From Vulcanimicrobiota bacterium (GTDB lineage: Bacteria; Vulcanimicrobiota; Vulcanimicrobiia; Vulcanimicrobiales; Vulcanimicrobiaceae), in assembly GCA_030038335.1 (NCBI GenBank), contig JASHPC010000013.1, forward strand, positions 1-8,190: a stretch of DNA of 8,190 bases, given 5' to 3'. The notes under the pieces were generated by a model. The model saw nothing but the letters and a program-made list of their open reading frames with translations, ran no database searches and was not told the DNA's origin. Below are positions 1 through 5,634 of this stretch, piece after piece. Each line of letters opens with the position of its first letter. The first letter of the stretch is position 1. Made by a program: the position numbers and the translations under genes.

Positions 1-27
1 CTATCTCATCTCCGAAGATGCGAGAAC
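1..27. other. Short 5' flank of the membrane sensor gene
   Basis: These 27 bases precede the first ATG. An ATG at 18 is out of frame with the gene at 28. No convincing promoter or strong Shine-Dalgarno sequence is visible, and the upstream context lies outside the window. Confidence 0.4.
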
Positions 28-1743
28 ATGTCCTCCCCGGTCTGGCGTTTCGTCGCGTTCCTTGCGGTGCTGGGCGCGATCGTCTACGTCTGCCTGCAAG
101 GCCACATCGGCGACCCGGCCACGTACGGCGATGGTATTGGCGGTAACGCGCTTACGAGCGCACCATTTCGTATCGGCCCGGTGGCGCCCGGGACGAGCCT
201 TGCACGCGCCGGTCTTCACACCGGCGAACTCGTCCGCTGGAAGAGCTGGAATCTTCAGACACGCGCGGCGGTTGCCGCACCGGTGCCCGGTTCGAAAGCA
301 ACGCTCGAAACCTCCGCCGGCCGGAGCGTCACACTTGTCGCGCTTCCTGCGCCGCACGAAGGGCTCTCGGCTACGCTCACCGCGCTGCGTCTTGCGTTCC
401 TTATCGTCGCAGCCTTCCTCGTTGCGCGCAGGTGGGATGAACGCGCCGTGCGCGCGCTCGCGCTCTTTCTCGGAGGCTTCGGACTAGCGCTCGCGCTGTC
501 GGCATCGGCGCCAATTCTATCGTCGTATGCATCGTTCGCGGTCTTTGTCTTCGGCAGCGTCGCGCTTCTCATCGTCGCGGTCGCGGCAGCAGCGGATTTC
601 TCGGCGCACGTCACTGGTACGCCGCGACCCGTCGAGAACGTGCTCTGGCGTCTGACGGTGGCGACCGCAATCTTCGCCGTCGTGCTGCTCGGATACGTGG
701 CGCTGCTCTTACGGCCGGGCATTGACGCGATCATTCGCGGGCCGCTCGCGCTTGTCGGATTCTTGCCGTTCGTACTCGCGATCGCGACGATCGTCGCCGG
801 ATACGTCGAGGCACGTGGCGCCGATCGCGTCCGTAAACGCTGGGTGCTCTGGATCATCGGACTCGGCCTCTTGGGGCCGGCCATTGACATCATCGTAAGC
901 TCGGTCGCCGGTTATAACGCGACCGTGGATCAGTCCTCGCTCATCACCGTCGCGATCATTCCGGTTGGACTCGCCTATGTGATATTACGTCATCGGCTCA
1001 TCGACGTCGGCTTCGTGCTCAATCAAGCCGCGGTCTTTACCGGAGTCTCGATCGTCGTTGTCGGCATCGTCGTACTCGTCGAGTACTTGCTCTCGCGCTA
1101 CGTCGAGAGCGTGAGCCACGTCACGAGCACGGCCGTGCAGATCGTCGTCGCGCTCGCGCTTGGATTCTCGATCAACGCGATTCACAAGCGCGTCGATCGC
1201 GTCGTCGATCAGCTCTTCTTTCGCAAACGCCACGAAGCCGAAGCCGCGTTGCGCGCCTTCGCGCTCGACGCCGCCTACGTTACCGAACCCGGCGTCCTGC
1301 TCGCACGCACCGTCGATATGGTAGAGCTTCACACGCAGGCCATCGGTGCAGGCATTTGGATGCGAGACACGGTGACCGGCGCTTTTACGCGCACAGCAGG
1401 CGCACTGCCGGCCGCAATCGTCGATGTGAATGACCCTGCCGTCGTTGCGATGCGCGCGCGTCATGTCGTCGTCGATCTCCACAGCGCTTCTTCCGCGCTT
1501 CCGGGCGCGCTTGCGTTCCCAATGACGGCCGGGGGTGAGTTCCTCGGCACGCTTCTCTGTGCAGCCAAGCGCGATGAAGAGAGCTATGCTCCCGACGAAC
1601 GCGCGGCTTTGGAGCGCGTCGCCGACGCAGTCGCGCACGCCTGGGCGGCGCTGCGAACGAAGGAACTCGAGCGAGAAGTCGAGCGTCTGCGCTCGACGTT
1701 GCGGCCTACCGGTGCAACCGAAGGGGCTATCGGGACCTTTTAA
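28..1743 (+). CDS. ComP-like polytopic membrane sensor protein (PDZ-like loop, multi-TM, GAF-like), no kinase domain
   Basis: The 571-residue product is an integral membrane protein with a cytoplasmic tail. A first hydrophobic helix (about residues 8-24) is followed by a roughly 90-residue extracytoplasmic loop. That loop reads like a PDZ fold (VAPGTSLARAGLHTGELV near 52-69). About nine more hydrophobic segments follow, near 117-133, 142-160, 168-189, 207-228, 240-260, 272-293, 303-321, 334-354 and 366-384. The linker KRVDRVVDQLFFRKRHEAE (about 387-405) is the sequence that typically joins the membrane part to the cytoplasmic part in ComP-type sensor kinases. Residues 405-540 look like a GAF domain, followed by a short charged helix (542-558). 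No H-box or ATPase motifs (N, G1, G2) are present and the protein ends in a normal TAA, so it is a sensor without a kinase. The ATG at 28 begins a plausible signal-anchor, but the Shine-Dalgarno sequence before it is weak. It probably shares a transcript with the next gene 14 bp downstream. Its ligand is unknown. Confidence 0.85.
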   Translation: MSSPVWRFVAFLAVLGAIVYVCLQGHIGDPATYGDGIGGNALTSAPFRIGPVAPGTSLARAGLHTGELVRWKSWNLQTRAAVAAPVPGSKATLETSAGRSVTLVALPAPHEGLSATLTALRLAFLIVAAFLVARRWDERAVRALALFLGGFGLALALSASAPILSSYASFAVFVFGSVALLIVAVAAAADFSAHVTGTPRPVENVLWRLTVATAIFAVVLLGYVALLLRPGIDAIIRGPLALVGFLPFVLAIATIVAGYVEARGADRVRKRWVLWIIGLGLLGPAIDIIVSSVAGYNATVDQSSLITVAIIPVGLAYVILRHRLIDVGFVLNQAAVFTGVSIVVVGIVVLVEYLLSRYVESVSHVTSTAVQIVVALALGFSINAIHKRVDRVVDQLFFRKRHEAEAALRAFALDAAYVTEPGVLLARTVDMVELHTQAIGAGIWMRDTVTGAFTRTAGALPAAIVDVNDPAVVAMRARHVVVDLHSASSALPGALAFPMTAGGEFLGTLLCAAKRDEESYAPDERAALERVADAVAHAWAALRTKELEREVERLRSTLRPTGATEGAIGTF

Positions 1744-1745
1744 GC

Positions 1746-1753
1746 GAAGAGAG
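1746..1753 (+). promoter_or_regulatory. Ribosome binding site of the DUF1858 gene
   Basis: The purine run GAAGAGAG lies in the 14-bp gap between the TAA of the membrane sensor gene and the ATG at 1758. It supports that start and separate initiation within a shared transcript. Confidence 0.55.
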
Positions 1754-1757
1754 CACC

Positions 1758-2156
1758 ATGCAGTTTACACCCGAGATGACCGTCGACGAAGCCTTCCGCA
1801 TGCACGCAGGTGCCAGGCGCGTCTTCGCGCGCTTCCATCTAGGCGGATGCTCGAACTGCGCGATTAGTGAGACGCACACGATCGGCCAAATCAGTGAAGA
1901 TTACGGCATCCCGCTTCCGATGTTGCTCGAAAGCCTCAACGCGTTGTGGGATCAGGGCGTGCTCTCCGTAGGTACGCAAGTGCGCATCCCCCAAGAGATC
2001 CGCGCAAAGATTCCGCAACTTGCGGACGTTCCTGAAATTGGCATCATCACCGGAGCCGAGAACGGCGCGTACACCGCCGAGTTCGGCGAGGTGCGACTTC
2101 AGGGGTTGAGCGAGGACTTTATCCCGGTGGAGTCGCAGGCTACTCGCGTTTCATAA
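1758..2156 (+). CDS. DUF1858 (ScdA_N-like) domain protein with CxxC motif
   Basis: This is a small 132-residue cytoplasmic protein. Residues 4-65 match the DUF1858/ScdA N-terminal-like fold: an MTVDEAF opening, an ARRVFARFHLGGCSNC core with Cys31 and Cys34, then a helical TIGQISEDYGIPLPMLLESLN segment. Members of this family sit alone or fused to hybrid-cluster, iron-sulfur repair or disulfide-redox proteins. The CxxC pair suggests thiol-redox or metal/nitric-oxide chemistry, but that is family inference. Residues 66-132 form a second part rich in beta-type sequence (GVLSVGTQVRIP and GIITGAENGAYTAEFGEVRL) that I do not recognise. The gene follows the membrane sensor by 14 bp and probably shares its transcript. 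Its TAA stop overlaps the 3' end of the convergent DUF2203 gene by 6 bp. Confidence 0.85.
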   Translation: MQFTPEMTVDEAFRMHAGARRVFARFHLGGCSNCAISETHTIGQISEDYGIPLPMLLESLNALWDQGVLSVGTQVRIPQEIRAKIPQLADVPEIGIITGAENGAYTAEFGEVRLQGLSEDFIPVESQATRVS

Positions 2157-2549
2157 GAAGTCGATAGGTTTTCGGTCCTGAAAGCCTTCGTCGAGCTCGT
2201 GCCAGAATGCGACCTCTGGCTCTCCTGCTTTCCAGCAGAGATACACGGCCGTCTCCTCGCGGCGCGACGGGAAGTCGACCAAACCTAAGTCGATGTCCTT
2301 TACGATGCAGCCGAAGGTTTCGATCCGGTGAATGAGCCGGACAATCTCTCCCTTGAGGTCGCCGAACTTCGGGATGAACGGCGAGCGCGGACGAGCGATG
2401 TGCGCGGTCGTCATGGGAGTTCCGTGCAGCGCTGGATCGCTCTCGAGGAGCTTGATGGCAAGATCCCGCCGGTAGCCGAGGAGCTCGTCCACCAGGGGAG
2501 CCAGCTTGGGAATAAGGGCGTTGGCACGCTCGGGCGAAAACCACTTCAT
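2151..2549 (-). CDS. DUF2203 family protein
   Basis: The 132-residue soluble protein has the two hallmarks of DUF2203. The first is an N-terminal helix starting WFSPERANALIPKLAPLVDE (residues 3-22). The second is the conserved C-terminal block at about 84-129, with KDIDLGLVDFP, a YLCWKAGEPEVAFWH core and DEGFQDRKPI. Family function is unknown. Residues 41-62 (HGTPMTTAH to FIPKFG) form an insert that replaces part of the usual coiled-coil region. The start is the ATG at 2549, chosen because it puts the ANALIP motif at the N-terminus. The frame stays open to 2735, but the extra residues are antisense to the RapZ-like gene and resemble nothing in DUF2203. The gene's start codon directly abuts the divergent RapZ-like GTG at 2550, and its last two codons overlap the end of the DUF1858 gene. 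Confidence 0.88.
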   Translation of the reverse strand: MKWFSPERANALIPKLAPLVDELLGYRRDLAIKLLESDPALHGTPMTTAHIARPRSPFIPKFGDLKGEIVRLIHRIETFGCIVKDIDLGLVDFPSRREETAVYLCWKAGEPEVAFWHELDEGFQDRKPIDFL

Positions 2550-2924
2550 GTGAACGTCTCGGTGCTCGCTTTCGGCTTCAAGTACGGAATACCGCTGGAC
2601 CTCGACTTGCTCTTCGACGTGCGATTCCTTCGGAACCCGAACTACGACGCGGAGCTCCAGCCCCACACCGGCGACGATCCGGATGTCGCGGCGTTCATCG
2701 AACGCGACCCGGCTTTGGCGCCGTTCCTTTCGCACCTATTCCCATTCGTGGACTTTCTTCTGCCGCAATACGAGCGCATGGAACGCGGGCGCGTGACGAT
2801 AGGACTCGGCTGCACTGGCGGTCGGCACCGTTCCGTTTACGTCGCGCGGCGGCTCGCCGCGCACCTGCGCCGCGACGCGCGGTGGAAGGTCGAACGCGTG
2901 ACGCGCGATGCGGAGCTCGCCTAA
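2550..2924 (+). CDS. Stand-alone RapZ C-terminal domain protein
   Basis: The 124-residue product matches only the C-terminal half of RapZ (YvcJ). Visible blocks are VLAFGFKYGIPLD (5-17), DVRFLRNPNYD (23-33), HTG (39-41), FVDFLLPQYE (66-75) and the signature GCTGGRHRSVYVA (87-99). In E. coli RapZ this half has a phosphofructokinase-like fold and carries the RNA-binding and glucosamine-6-phosphate-sensing functions. The N-terminal P-loop ATPase half (Walker A GLSGAGKS type, about 150 residues) is absent: upstream in this frame is only antisense DUF2203 sequence. The start is set at GTG 2550, where homology begins, although I see no clear Shine-Dalgarno sequence. An earlier GTG at 2424 has GGGAG at 2415-2419 before it, but would add residues without homology. 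The stop overlaps the yvcK start (TAATG), matching the common rapZ-yvcK order. Whether it binds RNA or amino-sugar phosphates here is unknown. Confidence 0.88.
   Translation: MNVSVLAFGFKYGIPLDLDLLFDVRFLRNPNYDAELQPHTGDDPDVAAFIERDPALAPFLSHLFPFVDFLLPQYERMERGRVTIGLGCTGGRHRSVYVARRLAAHLRRDARWKVERVTRDAELA
2912..2915 (+). promoter_or_regulatory. Ribosome binding site fixing the yvcK start
   Basis: GGAG at 2912-2915 is 8 bases before the ATG at 2924. It supports that start over the ATG at 2882, which would add 14 residues overlapping the RapZ-like gene and without hydrophobic character. Confidence 0.6.
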
Positions 2925-4246
2925 TGCGCTGGCTCTTGCCCGGCACCGGCATCAAGCGCTGGCTCATCGTCGGCATCGTGGGAATTGCGATGCTCGTCGA
3001 CGCCGCCGATCGTTGGGTCGTCGCGCAAGGCGGCGCCTCGAACGTCAACGAGCTCATGGATGGGATCGTCGCAGACTATTTCCCACCCGGCGACCTCACG
3101 TGGATTCTCGGCGTGCTCGGGGTCGTCTTCGTCGCCGCAGCCCTATTCTTCGCGGTGCGCGCGCTCCTGCGCTCCGCGAGTCGCCAAGACGCACAAGAGC
3201 AGTCGCGCCTACGCGAAGGATATAAGATCGTCGCGATCGGCGGAGGCACGGGACTGTCGACGCTGCTGCGTGGTCTTAAGCGGCGCACGAGCAATCTTAC
3301 CGCGATCGTTACCGTGAGCGACGACGGTGGCTCCTCAGGCCGCCTCACGAAGGAGCTTGGCGTTCTTCCGCCGGGCGACATTCGGAACTGCCTCGTTGCG
3401 CTCGCCGACGACGAAGCGCTCGTTACCGATCTTTTTCGCTATCGATTCAACGAAGGTGAGGGACTGTCGGGCCACTCCTTCGGCAATATCTTCCTTGCCG
3501 CGATGACTGGTGTCGCCGGTGATTTCGATCGCGCGATTCAAGAGTCGAGCCGCGTTTTGAACATTATCGGATGCGTACTGCCCGCGACGCTCGGGCACGT
3601 GCGGCTCTGCGCCGAGCTCGAAGATGGACGGGTCATCGAAGGCGAGTCGAACATCCCGTTCGCGGGAGCGCCTATTGCTCGGGTCTTTCTGCAACCGGCG
3701 AGCGTGGCGCCGCTCGAGCAAGCGTTGACGGCGATCCGCGAAGCCGATGCGATCGTGCTCGGGCCCGGATCGCTCTACACGTCGATTCTTCCGAATCTTC
3801 TCGTGGAAGGAATCGCAAAAGCCATCGCCTCTTCGACGGCGGTGAAGATTTACGTGTGTAACGTCATGACGCAGCCCGGCGAGACGACAGGCATGACTGC
3901 GGCAGATCACGTTCGCACGCTCTTGGCAAACGCAGCCGAGCGCGTGTGCGATTACGTCGTCGTCAATGACGAGCCGCCGAAGCGCCTGCTCGCGGCGTAC
4001 GCCGAAGAAGGCCAGGGCCCGGTCACGCCTGACGTCGACCGTATCGCCGACAGTGGGCTTACGCCCGTTGCCGCCGCCGTCATTAGCGAGATCGAGAACG
4101 TGCGTCACGATCCCGATCGTCTCGCTGGCGTCGTCGTCTCCGTCATCAATCGCCACGTCGCAGACCGCGCGACCTTCGTCAAACCCCCGAGCGCGTATCG
4201 GAAGACCGGCAGGGTAACGGCGCGCAACCGGAGCGCCGTACCCTAG
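2924..4246 (+). CDS. yvcK: YvcK/CofD-like gluconeogenesis factor with N-terminal membrane anchor
   Basis: The 440-residue protein belongs to the YvcK branch of the CofD-like family. In Bacillus, YvcK binds UDP-sugars such as UDP-GlcNAc and is needed for growth and cell shape on gluconeogenic carbon sources. The Rossmann-like domain starts near residue 100 with KIVAIGGGTGLSTLLRGLK. It continues with VSDDGGSSGRL (131-141), PPGDIRNCLVALA (149-161), SGHSFGNIFLAAM (182-194), VLGPGSLYTSILPNLLV (278-294) and KIYVCNVMTQPGETTG (308-323). Two hydrophobic segments (about 12-26 and 60-81) precede it, separated by a roughly 33-residue loop, so both ends of the protein probably face the cytoplasm. This is the longer, membrane-anchored form; B. 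subtilis YvcK lacks the anchor. The ATG overlaps the RapZ-like stop (TAATG). The usual third partner, whiA, is not downstream; transsulfuration genes follow after 17 bp. Confidence 0.94.
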   Translation: MRWLLPGTGIKRWLIVGIVGIAMLVDAADRWVVAQGGASNVNELMDGIVADYFPPGDLTWILGVLGVVFVAAALFFAVRALLRSASRQDAQEQSRLREGYKIVAIGGGTGLSTLLRGLKRRTSNLTAIVTVSDDGGSSGRLTKELGVLPPGDIRNCLVALADDEALVTDLFRYRFNEGEGLSGHSFGNIFLAAMTGVAGDFDRAIQESSRVLNIIGCVLPATLGHVRLCAELEDGRVIEGESNIPFAGAPIARVFLQPASVAPLEQALTAIREADAIVLGPGSLYTSILPNLLVEGIAKAIASSTAVKIYVCNVMTQPGETTGMTAADHVRTLLANAAERVCDYVVVNDEPPKRLLAAYAEEGQGPVTPDVDRIADSGLTPVAAAVISEIENVRHDPDRLAGVVVSVINRHVADRATFVKPPSAYRKTGRVTARNRSAVP

Positions 4247-4250
4247 CGGC

Positions 4251-4255
4251 GAAGG
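4251..4255 (+). promoter_or_regulatory. Ribosome binding site of cystathionine beta-synthase gene
   Basis: GAAGG in the 17-bp gap after yvcK is 8 bases before the ATG at 4264. It supports that start and re-initiation within a shared transcript. Confidence 0.6.
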
Positions 4256-4263
4256 CCCGCGCG

Positions 4264-5634
4264 ATGACCTTCTCCGACAATGCACTCGATGCTATAGGCC
4301 GCACGCCACTCGTGCGGCTGCACAAGACGCTCGACGGTGCCGCGTGTCTCGTGCTTGCCAAGATCGAGTACATGAATCCGGGTGGCAGCGTAAAGGACAG
4401 GCCGGCACGCGCGATGCTCGACGCAGCCGAGGCAGCCGGTCAGCTTCTTCCCGGCGGGACGATCGTCGAGCCGACGAGCGGAAATACCGGTACGGGTCTT
4501 GCGATGGCCGCGGCGATTCGCGGTTACCGGTGCATTCTCGTCATGCCCGATAAGATGTCAAAGGAGAAAGTCGACCTGCTGCGCGCATATGGTGCCGAAG
4601 TCGTCGTGACGCCGTCAAACGTGCCGAACGACTCTCCCGAGTCGTACTATAGCGTCGCAAGTAGGCTCGCTTCGGAGATTCCAGGTGCCTTTCAGCCGAA
4701 TCAATTTCACAACCACCACAATCCGGACGCGCACTACCGCACGACGGGTCCCGAGATTTGGGAACAGACGGGTGGTTCCATCACGCACTTCGTCGCCGGC
4801 CTCGGAACCGGCGGCACGATCTCCGGGACTGCGCGGTATCTCAAGGAGCGCAATCCGAAGATTCACGTCGTCGGCGCAGATCCCGAAGGCTCGATCTACT
4901 CCGGCGACACGCCTCGTTCGTACGCCGTCGAAGGCATCGGCCTGAACTACCTTCCCGAGACCGTCGACTTGAAAGTCATCGACGAAGTCGTCCGCGTCGG
5001 CGACCGCGATTCTTTTCTCATGGCGCGCCGCATCGCACGCGAGGAGGGATTGCTCGTCGGAGGCTCGTCTGGCACGGCGGCCGTCGCCGCCGTCAAGCTT
5101 GCAAAGACGCTGCCGCCTGATGCCATCGTCGTCGTGATCTTTCCAGACTCGGGTCGCGGTTATATGTCGAAGATCTTCAACGACGATTGGATGATTGCAA
5201 ACGGTTTCTTGAGCGAAGGGAAGCGCCGGGCGACCGTCGGCGACGTGCTGCGAGGAAAGACGCCCCTGCCACCGATGATTACGGTCACGGAGGACGATAC
5301 GGTAAGCAAAGCACTCGAGCTCTTGCGCAAGTACGAAATTTCGCAGATTCCGGTCATGCACGGTCACGAGGTCGTCGGCAGCATCAACGACGTCGCGGTG
5401 ATGCAAGCGGTCTTCGATCGTGCCGACATCATTCACCAGCCGGTTCGCGAGGTCATGGGCCGGCCGTTCCCGTCGCTCGAGCAACACGAGGAGATCGACC
5501 GCGCGTACAAGCTGCTGACGCTTGCGAATCACGCGATCGTCGTCACTGACGACGGTGAGCCGATTGGCGTCGTGACGCGTCAGGACATCATCTCGTTTCT
5601 CTCCGACATCTCTGCACCGGCGCCGCACCACTAA
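4264..5634 (+). CDS. cbs: Cystathionine beta-synthase with C-terminal CBS-domain pair
   Basis: The enzyme condenses homocysteine with serine (or activated serine) to cystathionine, the first step of reverse transsulfuration. The 456 residues hold a fold-type II PLP domain (about 5-315) and two CBS motifs (about 325-450). The PLP Schiff-base lysine is K44 in NPGGSVKDRP. Also visible are the substrate loop TSGNTG (71-76), the phosphate-binding GTGGT (181-185) and PDSGRGYMSK (294-303), where S296 should contact the pyridine nitrogen. The blocks RGYRCILVMPDKMSKEKVDLL (86-106) and VEGIG (222-226) are typical of true CBS, not of O-acetylserine sulfhydrylase. The N-terminal haem-binding extension of animal CBS is absent. 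The CBS pair, which in animals binds S-adenosylmethionine, makes adenosyl-ligand control plausible but unproven. The gene follows yvcK by 17 bp and overlaps the next PLP enzyme gene by one base. Confidence 0.94.
   Translation: MTFSDNALDAIGRTPLVRLHKTLDGAACLVLAKIEYMNPGGSVKDRPARAMLDAAEAAGQLLPGGTIVEPTSGNTGTGLAMAAAIRGYRCILVMPDKMSKEKVDLLRAYGAEVVVTPSNVPNDSPESYYSVASRLASEIPGAFQPNQFHNHHNPDAHYRTTGPEIWEQTGGSITHFVAGLGTGGTISGTARYLKERNPKIHVVGADPEGSIYSGDTPRSYAVEGIGLNYLPETVDLKVIDEVVRVGDRDSFLMARRIAREEGLLVGGSSGTAAVAAVKLAKTLPPDAIVVVIFPDSGRGYMSKIFNDDWMIANGFLSEGKRRATVGDVLRGKTPLPPMITVTEDDTVSKALELLRKYEISQIPVMHGHEVVGSINDVAVMQAVFDRADIIHQPVREVMGRPFPSLEQHEEIDRAYKLLTLANHAIVVTDDGEPIGVVTRQDIISFLSDISAPAPHH

Noticed and set aside
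1030..1220. Repeated GTCGTCG/ATCGTCG runs that look like a short tandem repeat
   Set aside because: The same hexamer-like pattern occurs throughout the window and reflects GTC/GTT/CTC codon preference in Val/Leu-rich segments. There is no fixed repeat unit.
985..1638. A 217-codon minus-strand open frame opposite the membrane sensor
   Set aside because: It is Arg/Asp-rich shadow coding. The plus strand has clear membrane helices and a GAF-like domain there.
2328..2549. Upstream extension of the RapZ-like gene to ATG 2328 or GTG 2424
   Set aside because: The extra residues are antisense to the conserved DUF2203 core and contain no Walker A/B motif. Homology begins at NVSVLAFGFKYG. GTG 2424 has a possible ribosome binding site, so it stays a minor alternative.
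2440..2640. Candidate -35/-10 boxes for divergent promoters around the 2549/2550 junction
   Set aside because: Only weak matches such as TTGATG or GGTATTCC, without proper spacing to a second box, were seen. They are not distinguishable from chance in coding sequence.
2550..2735. Upstream extension of the DUF2203 gene to an ATG at 2735
   Set aside because: The added 62 residues are antisense to conserved RapZ motifs, and DUF2203 proteins start near the FSPERANALIP motif.
3335..4285. A 316-codon open frame on the minus strand opposite yvcK
   Set aside because: It is antisense to a strongly conserved gene, has Arg-rich composition and shows no recognisable motif.
4615..5631. A 338-codon open frame on the minus strand opposite cystathionine beta-synthase
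   Set aside because: It is a GC-rich shadow of a gene with complete PLP and CBS motifs. Its translation is rich in Arg/Asp/Val and low in complexity, with no family resemblance.
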